Assembly: GCF_000801105.2 (NCBI RefSeq)
Contig: NC_079513.1
Location: forward strand, 27,821,640 to 27,885,639
DNA length: 64,000 bases
Reading direction: 5' to 3'
Origin: Raphanus sativus
Taxonomy: Eukaryota > Streptophyta > Magnoliopsida > Brassicales > Brassicaceae
In this document: positions 1 through 10,610 of the stretch, piece after piece
How the letters are laid out: every line of letters begins with the position of its first letter
How positions within the stretch are numbered: position 1 is the first letter of the stretch
The notes under the pieces: model-generated
Told to the model about the DNA's origin: nothing
Seen by the model: the letters and a program-made list of their open reading frames with translations, nothing else
Databases searched by the model: none
Program-made: the position numbers and the translations under genes

Positions 1-125
1 ATCTGCTTTCTCCAGAAATTGAAACCCAGACTTTTTCCTGTAAAAATTGCGTCGTCTTGGATTCAAACCCCATATTCGGGTGTAGAAGCCTTTAAATCTT
101 GACCACTATGTCACAGTGCTTCCAT
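1..125 (-). mobile_element. SINE-like pol III promoter region, cut by window edge
   Basis: On the minus strand there is a sequence resembling a tRNA-derived SINE head. A perfect B-box-like GGTTTGAATCC lies at about 58-68, and an A-box-like stretch (TAGTGGTCAAGA) lies some 35 bases upstream of it near 100-110. The 3' tail would lie beyond the left edge, so the family and target duplication cannot be judged. It could also be a decayed tRNA pseudogene. Confidence 0.45.
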
Positions 126-525
126 GAATTAATAATCTATCTATATATATTATATATAAGTAAATTAAACATTATATTTTTGGTTTAATTTTCAAAATAA
201 AAAATAATAATCTATATATATATATATTTATATAAGTACAAATTAAACATTATATTTATAGTTTTATATTCACAATAAAAATACCTCTATTTTTTAATAT
301 TTCAATATATTATTCGAAAATTACATAATAATTCTATAAAACATAAAAATATATACCAAATAAGATAATAAAAAATATGAAAGTCAAATTTCTAAAATTT
401 AAATATATATATACAGGCAAAACACCTAGCTTAAAACTAAATATTAATCAATCAAAACATTTGTATAATGTATTTTTTTTAAATATTTCAAATATGTGAG
501 TGTTTTTTAAAATTCCAACAAAATA

Positions 526-557
<32 letters not shown>

Positions 558-1256
558 TTCTGGATTTATTTTTATCATATATAAAATTTTGATTTTATTT
601 TTTAAACATAAATAATATCTTATTATGGTGATTTGTTTGAATTAATAAATATATACCGATAAATATTTAAAATAAAATTATGTCCGCATGTGCGGACAAA
701 CCACCCAGTACATCATTATTTTGTAAGTAAAAAGGTAAAAAGTAAAAAAAATGATAACATCCAAAATAATCTTTAAAATATAGAAAATCTAAATGTAATT
801 AATGTTCTTTCAATTATGCAAGTGCTTTTTTGATTACATCTGTGATTATTTTTAACATAAAATATGTAAAAGTAAACTTTTCATATGAAATATTAAAAAA
901 TTAAACAAATACGCCATTTAATTATTTATATATACATAAATGCATTCAAATAGATAAATTTGTTGAATAATGTTTTGAGTCTATTAGGCTTTAGTATTTG
1001 AGGCCCATTAATAAGGTTTCTAGAACACAGCTATATATATCTTGTGCCATCTCTATACCTAGTTAGCAGTCATACACAGAAAATCAGATTTGTTTTTTTT
1101 GTAGACATATCTCTGTAATTCTTCCATCAATAAAAATCTCTTTACTCGTAGAAATAGTCAATTGGTAAACCATATTAAATATAAGTGTTTTTTTCTATTT
1201 ATCTGATCTGTTAATTTGTTTTTTCTAGTATCCGTCACAGCAAAATCTATACAAAG
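126..1256. other. AT-rich intergenic stretch
   Basis: Very AT-rich spacer with (TA)n runs near 138-160, 210-230 and 530-557. A TATATATA run at about 1031-1039 is a reasonable promoter candidate for the downstream S1-type gene. No coding sequence or repeat boundary is seen. Confidence 0.5.
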
Positions 1257-1818
1257 ATGAAGAAAAATCTAATATATTTCCTGGTCTTCTTGATCTCAAT
1301 CCACAAAATAGACTCTATCCTACTCTTTAGGCATTTTAATATTGATATTCAAAATAAACTTGGAGATAACCAAAAACTAAAGGTCTATTGTAGAGACAAA
1401 AATTCATTCACCGAAGTTGAATTTCTTCCATTCAAGACCATACTGGAGGTTAAATTTATAATCTACCCAAAAACTTTGATATGGTGCAATTTATGGAAGG
1501 TACAATTTGCTATAATTTATATTTTTTTGTTCATTAGATTTGTCTATTTTCAATAATCCAAACTTAAAATATTTATACTATTTTATAACAGAATATATAT
1601 GTCATTTGATAATTACATATATTTATATATTTATACAGGGACCTGACTATGTGCATCATATACGATTTACTGCATTTATTGAGAATTTCATACATGACTT
1701 TTGTGGGAGTATGAAGCCTGATGTGTGTTTCTGGCAAGTGCAAGATGACGGTGTATGGTTACGTCATAATCCAACTGGTATCCTTAAGCTTATGTATGAA
1801 TGGGGTCATGAAGTTTGA
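1257..1818 (+). CDS. S-protein homologue (plant self-incompatibility S1 family)
   Basis: Two exons, 1257-1499 and 1639-1818, joined at a phase-0 GT-AG intron, give 140 residues. The first ~20 residues form a secretory signal peptide. The rest matches the small secreted S1/SPH family: Cys at 'VYCRDK' and 'LIWCNLWK', then the C-terminal 'DFCGSMKPDVCFWQVQDDGVW' region holding two more Cys and the typical W-x(n)-DG-x-W signature. Family members are secreted, disulfide-bonded beta-sandwich proteins; Papaver S proteins are pollen-inhibiting ligands, while most Brassicaceae homologues are of unknown function. The length is typical. In Arabidopsis an S1-family gene lies close to a defensin-like gene beside SDP1, and the same order is seen here. 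The intron is inferred from frame and family similarity; many relatives are intronless, so transcript support would help. Confidence 0.75.
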
Positions 1819-2245
1819 CCTATGAATTTATTTTGTATTTTCTAAAATATTGTCATTATTTACCGAGAATTTCTTATTACATTAAAAGTTTAAAACTATA
1901 ATAAACGTAAACTATGTTATTGAAAATTTTATGTTTAGCAAAAAGATAAAAGTTTTATCAACAGATAAAAGTGAGTAAAAATTAATATGCGTAGTAAAAT
2001 TGTTTTGTTTCTTTATCATCTCACAATTTGGCTATTGTGGCAAAAAAGAAACTAGTCCATACTTCACACACGTAGTTGATTAAACGATTATTATCTATGC
2101 ATGGATGTATCCTTAAACAAATTGATTCTTCTAATTTTATCTTATTTTTTAGATTTATGTTTTATTATTTAGATTACTAAACATAATTTTTCTAGATGAT
2201 TAAATACATAGATCTAGAATTTTCCAGTGATTGGAGACCACTAAA
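1819..2245. other. Spacer between S1-type and defensin-like genes
   Basis: AT-rich 3' flanks of two convergent genes. No other gene, hairpin or repeat is evident. Confidence 0.5.
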
Positions 2246-2989
2246 TCAACTTGGGACACAAGTGCATTGGCCAATATCACAGGTAACTTGATTGTTTGGT
2301 GGACACCCATCAAGAACACAGTCACCATCTCCTAAACAATTACCGCCAATAGGAGAACCATGGCCACAAGTACACATGTGGTTTTTACATATTAAATGTG
2401 TATATACTTTACAACGACGAGGATCACATTCCTCAACTTTGTTACATCGAAATTGACCTTCAGTCCTTGTTATTATGCCTGTGAACAAGAATAAAATTTA
2501 AGTCAAACCAAATCAAAACAGAATAAATCATATGATTGTGTTTAGTTTATGAAGAAGAAACCTGAACTATTGGGGTATATTTTTGTATTTCTATTTAGTC
2601 AAAGGAGGTGGGAGGTGAAGAAGAAGAAAAAATATTTGTAACTAGTAATAGTCATTTTTCTCCAAAAAAAAACTAGTAATAATCATTTCTTTGTTCTTGT
2701 CTTAATTTATTGCTTAAATTTCATACATTTCGTTTTTTGGTGGTCGTTTTTTAAGAAAAAAGACTTTATTCAATCAAAAGAATATTTGTAAATAAATGCA
2801 AGTTTAGGTTAATGAAATATGTACTAATATTTGTACATAATTAATTATTTAACGTCTAAAATGAAATGCTAAAGTTTTGGAAAACTTACATGAAGAAACT
2901 AAGAGAAAAAACGAAATGACAAAAGTTTTGGAAAACTTACATGAAGAAATTAAGAGAAGAACGACGAAAGTGGTTGTTGTTTTTTCCAT
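2246..2989 (-). CDS. Defensin-like secreted cysteine-rich protein, copy 1
   Basis: Exon 1 (2989-2941) encodes a signal peptide starting MEKTTTTFVVLLLISSC. Exon 2 (2478-2246) encodes the mature part. The phase-1 intron has intact GT and AG, and the total is 93 residues. The mature region contains twelve Cys in two identical six-Cys modules, C-x5-C-x4-C-x7-C-x4-C-x-C, separated by nine residues. This is the plant DEFL class: secreted, disulfide-rich, often expressed in reproductive tissue or roots, and acting in defence or signalling. No specific function can be assigned. The short first exon coding only the signal peptide is typical of DEFL genes. The tandem paralogue lies about 1.7 kb away in the same orientation. 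Part of the exon 1/intron border (TTTTGGAAAACTTACATGAAGAAA) is repeated just downstream at about 2875-2898. Confidence 0.82.
2640..2688 (+). repeat. Micro-insertion: A-tract between 18-bp direct repeats
   Basis: AACTAGTAATAGTCATTT at 2640-2657 and AACTAGTAATAATCATTT at 2671-2688 (17 of 18 match), with spacer 'ttctcc' plus seven A. Confidence 0.55.
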
Positions 2990-4184
2990 TCTAATTTTTG
3001 TTTCAATGTTTTTTTTTTCATTCTGAAGGTGATTAAGTGTTTATTAGTCATCTGATCTTTTGTATCATTTTATGGTAATTGTTGAAATGGATATTTGGTC
3101 AAATCAATATATTTAGTATTTTTGACCAAATATGAATCCACATAAATATTACATCTCATTTTCTGAAAATGTTTGGTGGAAATTCTGTAGAAGACTACGT
3201 AGAATGGTTTCAAGATTTAACACATTCCACTACCTCATCTTTCAACACTGCATATCATCTTATTTTTCCTTGTCACATAATCAACTTTTACTCATTATAA
3301 TGGTTTTAGTTAATAAATTTCAGTACTATGATTTAAAAATTAATAATTATTTTTATTATATCCAAACTTAGTCTCTATTGATTGATAATTTAAAGTGATA
3401 AATTTTTATATTAAAAATAAAAATAAATTATTTATTTTATAATAAGATTATTGATTTTCAATAACAATATAAGAATATCAAAAATCTTTTAAAAAGTGGC
3501 ATGTATCGTTAGTGGTCCATACTTTCTTCTTATTAAACATGTTGAATCTTTTCAATGCTAATTAATCCACATCATCAAATTTCATTTTTAACATTTCCAG
3601 TAATTCAGCTGTTAAATCTTTTATTTAATACCTCATTCTAGATAGTCTTAATCCACTAAAAGTTCATTAACGTTTTTATCATAAGTATTGTCAAGCATAA
3701 ATTTATAGCATGGCGTAGATGATACAATCAGACGTGAATTTTCATGAAACATATAGAATTGTCCGTCGTAAATTATTTGCATTGTCATAATTACTAGGCG
3801 TTAGAAAAAAGCATTCATAATATTAAACACAACATATATAATAATAAAACATAATTCTTAGAACTTCATAAACAAATCTTAATTTTAATTTTAATAATAT
3901 GAATTACAATTATGTAAATTATCAATTTAAAATTACTTTACGATCTACATATCATGCGGTCTTATTTTTTTAAAAAATGTATATTTGTTATTCTTTTTCT
4001 ATAATTTGTATTACTTTTGGTTGAAAAAGACTAAAACACTTTCTAACGCAAAAGAATATTATTTTACCATTGACGTCCACATATATTACATCTCACATGC
4101 ATTGACGAATTATATTGTTCCTCTTCCTATATAATTAACACATACATTTAAAACCATTCCAATAATTAGGTGCAGGAAAATTAA
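2990..4184. other. Spacer between the two defensin-like genes
   Basis: AT-rich sequence holding the presumed promoter of copy 1 and the 3' flank of copy 2. No convincing gene is seen; the few open frames here have no coding character. Confidence 0.5.
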
Positions 4185-4734
4185 TCAATTTGGGATACAA
4201 ATGCAAACGCCCATAGAATCACCAGCATAAAGATTGCAAATAACGTGATTATTTGGTGGGCATCCATTAGGAACACAGTCACGGCCTTCTGTACATATGT
4301 CGCCAATAAGAGCACCCTGGCCACAAGTACACCTGTGATTTTTACATACTGCATGTGTAGATACTCTGCAACCACGAGGATCACAGTCTTCAGGTTTGTT
4401 GCATTGATAATATCCACCTTCACTCTTCATAATGCCTGTGTGTTTAAACCAAAAGGTCGAAAACCATATCAACTTCAAATCAAACCAAATCATATTATCC
4501 CAGATGATTGTCATTCTATTTTCTCTGGTCATGATTTGTCAGAAGAAGTCTATCCTGGATCAGTAGAAGTCTAGAAGATTGCAACCAAAATTATAGAAAC
4601 ACACATTTATATTTATATACATAAATACTTAAATCTTAAATTACAAAATACACGTAAAGAAATGATAAATTTTTGGAAAACTTACATGAAGAAATTAGAA
4701 TAAGAACTACGAAAATGATTGTTATTTTTTCCAT
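4185..4734 (-). CDS. Defensin-like secreted cysteine-rich protein, copy 2
   Basis: Exon 1 (4734-4686) encodes the signal peptide MEKITIIFVVLILISSC and exon 2 (4435-4185) the mature part; the phase-1 intron is in the same place as in copy 1. Total 99 residues. The first six-Cys module has exactly the spacing of copy 1 (C-x5-C-x4-C-x7-C-x4-C-x-C). In the second module the last spacing is ten residues instead of four, because six residues are inserted ('NLYAGDSMGVC'). This is a DEFL-class secreted peptide of unknown target. Copies 1 and 2 clearly arose by tandem duplication and have since diverged, mostly between the conserved cysteines. Confidence 0.82.
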
Positions 4735-4793
4735 TCTGTTTTCTCTTCCGCTTCAATGATTTTTTTTTTCCTTTTGGAGGGATTCAAGACGTG

Positions 4794-4801
4794 TTTATAT
4801 A
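4794..4801 (-). promoter_or_regulatory. TATA box of defensin-like copy 2
   Basis: TATATAAA on the minus strand, about 60 bases upstream of the start codon at 4734. That spacing suits a short 5' leader and supports the chosen start. Confidence 0.55.
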
Positions 4802-5259
4802 AGTTTTTTGGTCATCTTTGTAACGAAAATAACTTTTAATGGTACTTTTAAGGTATTGATCTGATTTTGAGGTAATTATGGAAACGGATATTCATCAAAT
4901 AAATATATTTGGTAACTTAAGATTTTATGAAACGGATTTTTGATCTGATCTTTCATAGCCTACATTAGAAGGTAAGTATTGAAACGGATATTGACAAATA
5001 TAGTTATAATCATAAAAAGCTATTTAAGTACTGTAGAATAAGTAGTATATATCACATCTCATAAGCCAAAATTATGTAAATTAAATGAACATGATTAATA
5101 CAATATATTATTTTTTCGGAAATTTACAGATATTTCAACACAACAAACGAAAATGTGAAAGTTCACTCACATGATCAAATCAGTCAGTTTATAACACTAC
5201 CAGACATCGGTTCTTGTAAACCGAAATCGTCTGAAGAAACAGTAACCGAAACCGAGCCG

Positions 5260-8200
5260 TTATTGTTGATATTCTTCATCATCATCTTCTTCTTTATCTA
5301 CTTCATGTTCTGATTCAGAGCTATTATCCATCTCCTTCTCAGGTATGTCAAGCTGTACACTCTCCTGTAGCTCTGTGTTCTGGTTCACTATAGACATTCC
5401 CAAGTTCTCTCTTCTAACAACGTTCAATACAATACCCTTACTCGTTCTCTCAGGCTGTAGAATATCACCTTCAGTAACCGTTATGCTTGAAGTGTTTGTA
5501 GCTGGAGAACTGGGGCTGCTAATAAACCCTCTGGTCAACGCAATGTCCACATCAAGAGCCTGGACGAAGTCAACGAACTTATTAGCAGAAGCTGTTCTCA
5601 TCAAAGGTCCACCAGTTCTTGTCCAAGAACTCAACTCCACATTCTCTGTTTCACTATCGCTTAGGTTCCTGCCCGAAAGATGACTCTCAGCGACTAAGTC
5701 ATCAAGAGAACCAGTAGAGTTCTCTCTCGCAATAACGTTCCAAGATGGGATTCTTCTAGAAGCATTGAACCTAGTGGTTGAAGCTAAACTGTGATGATGA
5801 GACGAGGCTGCTCTCTCGGCGCTTCTCTTGAGCCTACGCATATGGTTAAGGACAGCTACGCATTCATCAAGCGCAAGCTCGATCCCGCAGTTTGCTTTTA
5901 TGGCTGAAAGCTTCTCCCAGGTGCATCTCCTTCCTTGGTTAGCCGCTTTCTGAAGCTCGAGGTGAGTAGGGTTTTGTATGATCTTCGAGTACTGAGCAAG
6001 AGTGGCAGGCATTACAACTGTTACATCCCCTTCCCACTCCTGAGCGAAAAGCTTTGCGAGTCCACCGAGAGGAAAGCCAAGCTCTAGAACCTGGTTGCAT
6101 CTATGTTTAACCTCCATCTCCACTAGATGCGCTAGCTAAAAAAGACAAGACAACTGAACGGTTATAACTAACCCTAGTGCACATTTATCCATAACCGAAG
6201 AATCAAACAGTATCAAACTGAAAAAAACCAAAATCGAACAGAAATTTCATAATAATCGACTTGATCCTATATTACCAAAACCAGAAATATAAAAGTCAAA
6301 ACCAAAATATATATAAAATATTAATTATATTTTAGTTTATAAATAACCAAATATCCTATAAAATTATTTATAAACCAAATTACCCAAAAAACTTAACGAC
6401 ATGATATTATTTTGTCCAAAATATTAAAAACTATCCAAATTATCAGATAATTTTATCCGAACAATCCGAATCATTCATATTTAAACCGAAAATCCAAATT
6501 ATCGATGTTTTAACCTATATTATCCGAAAATACTTGCAATGATGGAACCAAATTTTTTTTGGAATATTAGTCGTTTTTCAACTTTGCTCAACAATCGAAC
6601 AAGAACCAAACTGATTTTTTTTTTAATATCCAGACGGTTCCTAAATTTCTAGAACTGAAAAAACGATATATTTGGACCGGAACCAAACCGGACCGAACAA
6701 TCCAAGCCAAGTTATAACAAAGACCGAACAAAACAGAGTTAGGTATGAGACATATATAGGGATGTTATATAGGGTTGTGAGATTTAGGGCTGACCCAACC
6801 CATATATATGTCACATATACATACCTTGGCAGCGAATCTACCACCATAAGCTCGAACTAAATCCTTTATCCGCAGCAACGGAGCTATATGAGGATTAGCC
6901 TGACTCACAATGAAATGATTAACATTAAACAGCTCCTTAAGCTGCATCATCGGCAAATCAACCTCCAAACTACCATCTCTCCACCTGCGTGTAGATGGTT
7001 CAGTACCTTCTTCAGGATCCAAATTAAAAGGCGGATGATACGGCACGATCTCTCCACTTCTATCTTTAGCCATCAGTTCCTGAGCCTCAAAGAGACCAGG
7101 AAAAGCACAAGAAGCAGTCACCGCGCTCCATATCACCACGTGAGGCGACGTCAGATAGTTAAGACACCGAGGAGGCTCATGCTTTCTCGGGGAGCAAACC
7201 GTTATCCCCAGTATCCTCCCCGTTAGATCATAAGCCTCTTGGAACGTGAGGTTACACGTGAGGTTCCTAAGCATACACTGCAGCTGTCTAATATCGTGTA
7301 ACGCCCCTTGCGTCATGACGCGTTTCACGATCGTGAAAACGCCTCCAAGCTGGTCAAAGAACTGTAAGGACTGCAAAGAGTTCTCGAAGAAGCCTTGTAG
7401 CTCGGGCCAAGACCTCGAGGCAACGACCGAGCAGATTATGGAGCCGACGCTAGAGCCAGCGATGATCCGAGGTAAGAGCTTGTGCTCGACCAGAATCTTG
7501 ACCACACCGGTGTGAAACGCGCCGAGAGAAGCCCCGCCGCTTAGAAGCAGAGCCGTTCTACCAAAGGCGTGACGCGTCTCGTGCATAAAGGAGAGCTTCT
7601 CTTCTAAAGAAAGCTCTTCTAATAACGAGTCAGAGTTGTTATTACAGACCATCCTCAGCTGAGTAGAGACCTCGTCGATGTACTCTTTGATAAGCCTCGG
7701 AACCTGAAGCCTGCCTTTGTGAAGCTCAGGGTTGCACATGTTACCGAGGTTCCTCACGAGATCGGCTCTCATGCAGAACATGATGTCTCTAAGGGACCCT
7801 TCTCGCCGACGATGGAGAAGCTCGTTGAGCTTGTTCTTAACGAGCTCTTCGTCGTAAAGATCAGACTCGTTTAACAACATCTTTGAAGTTGTTGTCGTCT
7901 CCTTCTCCAGCATCTTAGCAGCGTGAGACCATTCCTCGTAAGTCAAAGCCGTGCGCATCAAGTTCCTCCAGAACTTCCTCCGGTGAGCCATCTCCGCTTT
8001 CGTCTTCACGTTCGTGTAACGTTTCAGCGCGAAGGCGATGACTGTGACGAGGGCTAAGATCCCTTGTGGGTTTCTCCGGGGATGGAACCAGGATGCAAAG
8101 GGTGAAACGGTTAGTTTAAATGTGAGGAACCAATGCAGGAAGAAGCGAAAGAGGTCGCGTCTGAGGTGGAGCATTGACTTGCAGAACAAGACTCTGAAAG

Positions 8201-8273
8201 CGATGGTTCGACCCATGATAGATGTCGGTCCGATTGAAAAGGGATCCACATTGGCCTCGTTGGTTATATCCAT
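5260..8273 (-). CDS. SDP1: Patatin-domain triacylglycerol lipase SUGAR-DEPENDENT1
   Basis: Exon 1 (8273-6825) and exon 2 (6135-5260) are joined in phase 0 and give 774 residues. The start is the MDITNEA methionine, as in Arabidopsis SDP1; an in-frame ATG four codons upstream is less likely. SDP1 starts oil-body triacylglycerol breakdown in germinating seeds. Visible features: an N-terminal hydrophobic region (~25-85), '[10 protein letters not shown]' (~245-254), the lipase elbow GSSVG with Ser ~275, and the Asp-Gly of 'WRDGSLE' (Asp ~433), which together form the patatin Ser-Asp dyad. The '[12 protein letters not shown]' and '[12 protein letters not shown]' regions favour SDP1 over SDP1-LIKE. 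The C-terminal tail is about 50 residues shorter than I recall for Arabidopsis, partly from an internal gap before 'SSITVTEGD' and partly from a frameshift that stops the frame at 5260. The ancestral last residues can still be read in another frame down to 5184. The catalytic core looks intact. Confidence 0.93.
6140..6802. repeat. Repeat-rich intron of SDP1, with a transposon end fragment
   Basis: The single coding intron of SDP1 is largely filled with AT-rich sequence built from variants of 'aaccgaa' and 'ccgaaaatcc', a texture common in Brassicaceae transposon debris. At 6759-6802 it contains GGGATGTTATATAGGGTTGT and the following ~25 bases, nearly identical to the left end of the element at 10611 and likewise preceded by TA. 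This is a solo end, so the copy is truncated or a deletion derivative. Confidence 0.55.
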
Positions 8274-9208
8274 TGGAAACTGCAATGGTAACGAAAGTCA
8301 GAAACTTTGAGTAGTCGATGAACAGAAACAGAGTGTTGGTCTTAAACAGAAACAGAGTATTATTGAAAACAGAGTATTATCGGAATCTTAAATCAAGTTA
8401 GAAACTTTTTGTTTACCCAGGTTTTGAATATCAATAAATCTATGAAGACGAGATCGCGAACCAGAAAAATAACGAAATTACTTGAGAGTGGGTCAGAAAC
8501 AGAGTCGAGAAGGAAGAAGAAACGTGAAGCAGAGGACTTTAGTTGGGAACAGAGAAGCAATCAGAAACAGAGGAGGGAGATAGAGAATAAATGAATCATA
8601 GATCCATAGGGATTCGTGACGAGATAAGAGAGGGAGATAATGGTGACGCTGACGCAAGCTCAGACACTGCCCATGTCTGGGCAGATCGCGACGGCTTCTT
8701 CTTCTTCTTTTTTTTTTTTTGTTCTTAAGCACTTTTTTGGATCAAAGTAAGAGAGACGACAAGAAAAGATGTCGTTAGATAAGTTTACGCGTAAACAGCA
8801 AGGTGTTGTCGTTTGAATAGATTAAACGACGTGTAGTTCCAAGGAAAATGGCGGATTGCTTTATTTGAACGCCGAGTTTTTTTTTGTTTTCTTATCTAAA
8901 CGCTGTTTTACAACAAAATACTGATGACACCACACCAATCATTTCTAATTATAGAAATTCCAATGATGTTTAAAAATAGGGTGAACAAACGATCTGTTGA
9001 GCCCTTGAACGTGTAATGCAAAACCATACGGTAACAAGAATTATCCCAGCTCTTCTCTTCTAAACAAACATTAAAGTTAATCATCCAGGGCTAGTTTATT
9101 ATAACGTAGCTTCAAAGTTTATATACAAGCAAAACCCAAAAACATTTTTGTCCTTGAATAAACTCAAGACTTTTTTTGTATATATGATCTGATCTATCTG
9201 TTGTATTC
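8274..9208. other. SDP1 leader/promoter and spacer to the PADRE gene
   Basis: Head of SDP1 on the minus strand; the region up to about 8740 is CT-rich on that strand, as expected of a plant 5' leader, with short repeats of 'cagaaacagagt' near 8320-8380. The rest is AT-rich 3' flank of the PADRE gene. No gene is seen, although in Arabidopsis I recall more than ten loci between these two genes. Confidence 0.5.
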
Positions 9209-9730
9209 TTATGAGAAGTATTCAGATTCAGGTATGCTATCTAACACAGGTCTCCACCCTCCATTACATTCAAGATTATCATCATCATCATCATCATCAG
9301 TATGCAAAACTTGTTTCTCAAGAGTCTGGTAAATCATCTCATGAACCGACCCTCCTTGAAGCAGCTTCTCCAACTCTTGCTTACGCACAACGATCTTCAT
9401 TCTCACAACACTTGCGTTTGTATTGTCATCCGTGTTGCTCTTTCTTTCACTAGTATTATCACGATCATCTTCTTCCACCTCGGGATCCGCAAACGTAACT
9501 TTCTTATTTTTTTTCTTGTTAATCGTTGTAGGGAGGAGGTAGTAGAGACGGCCGGAGAGAAGCTTAGCATCAGGCGGAAGATGACAACTAGTATTGTTGT
9601 CGAAGACAGAGTGGCCAGAGAACTGAGTAATGATCTGATGAACACAAATTGGTTTTCTATATTCAAGTACCTTCCCATCATTTCTCACTATCTTTATCAC
9701 TTTCTTCTCCATTACTAGACAGTTTCCCAT
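9209..9730 (-). CDS. PADRE (DUF4228) domain protein
   Basis: A single exon of 173 residues. The N-terminus MGNCLVMEKKVIKIVRNDGK is the classic start of plant PADRE/DUF4228 proteins, with Gly2 and Cys4 as possible myristoylation and palmitoylation sites, followed by 'GKVLEYRKPICVHQIITQF' and 'LPPDAKLLSGRLYYLLP' (~50-67). The middle is basic then acidic, and there is a run of seven Asp near residue 143. The C-terminus 'GGWRPVLDSIPESEYFS' is typical of the family. PADRE genes are often induced by pathogens and abiotic stress; the molecular function is unknown. It corresponds to about At5g03890 by position. The TATA box 70 bases upstream supports this start. Confidence 0.85.
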   Translation of the reverse strand: MGNCLVMEKKVIKIVRNDGKVLEYRKPICVHQIITQFSGHSVFDNNTSCHLPPDAKLLSGRLYYLLPTTINKKKNKKVTFADPEVEEDDRDNTSERKSNTDDNTNASVVRMKIVVRKQELEKLLQGGSVHEMIYQTLEKQVLHTDDDDDDDNLECNGGWRPVLDSIPESEYFS

Positions 9731-9800
9731 CTTCTTCTTCTTTCTTTGCTTATTTTTTCTTTTGTGTTTTTTTTTGTTTGCTTGGAGATTTGTGTTTGTA

Positions 9801-9808
9801 TATTTATA
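9801..9808 (-). promoter_or_regulatory. TATA box of the PADRE gene
   Basis: TATAAATA on the minus strand 71-78 bases upstream of the ATG at 9730; it implies a short leader of roughly 40-50 bases. Confidence 0.6.
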
Positions 9809-10608
9809 AGAGTACGTATTTGAGTTTTCGTTTAGTGCCCCGGTTGGCGGTTAGTGCCATATCAGGTAGACCCCGGTTTGATTCTTCCATCTTCTCCTTT
9901 TTATTACTTTTATGGTGGGTGGGGTGGTGCATTTTGTTCATTGTTCTATGTATCTTCTGTATGTTTTTTTTTTCCTTTTTTCATGAAAACGAAATTGGGT
10001 TGGTGGTCCACGAATACAAGATGATGGTATTGCGCAGCTAATGTATATTTTTAGCAATGTGATCCCCATGTTGTACTGTGTTTGATAAAATGTTCCCATG
10101 CAAAGTGGTTTTTTTTTGTCATCATGACCTCTGTATTACATGTATGGATATGTATGTATAGACGTTTAAGTTGTTTATGTGTAACAAAAGATGTCAGCTA
10201 CAGATCTTATCTTATAATGGCTGGATGTTTTTTTCATCTGATATTATCCATAATGATTTTAACACGGTGTTGACACACCATGGACTCTAGTCATGAACCA
10301 TTGCGCCATCATCAATTCATTATACAAGTATGTTTTTCTATATGCATTGTACGTATTCTACTCTCTAACTTTTAAGGAATCTGATTATCATAGAATTAAT
10401 GATATATGTCAACTGATATTTTGTGTGTATATGTGTGTCTTTTATTTAAAACATGATAATATTTGCCTTTTAGACATACGGCAGAAGTGAGAAGTTGAAG
10501 TGAAACTAGAAGATGATAAAGTAAACGTATGGTCAAAGCAAACCATTTAAATGCCACATAGGTAATGGATGGGTGTGGGTTTATAAGAACTACCATTTAA
10601 ATGCCACA
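9809..10608. other. PADRE upstream spacer with a short local duplication
   Basis: No gene recognised. The 20-bp segment 'ccatttaaatgccacatagg' occurs twice (near 10542 and 10592) just before the transposon at 10611. 'tgtgggt(t/g)tataagaac' lies on both sides of that transposon (near 10574 and 12184), so some target-region duplication came with or before the insertion. Confidence 0.5.
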
Positions 10609-10610
10609 TA

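Noticed and set aside
8409..8594. Basic open frame on the plus strand upstream of SDP1
   Set aside because: It lies in the CT-rich SDP1 leader read on the opposite strand; low complexity only.
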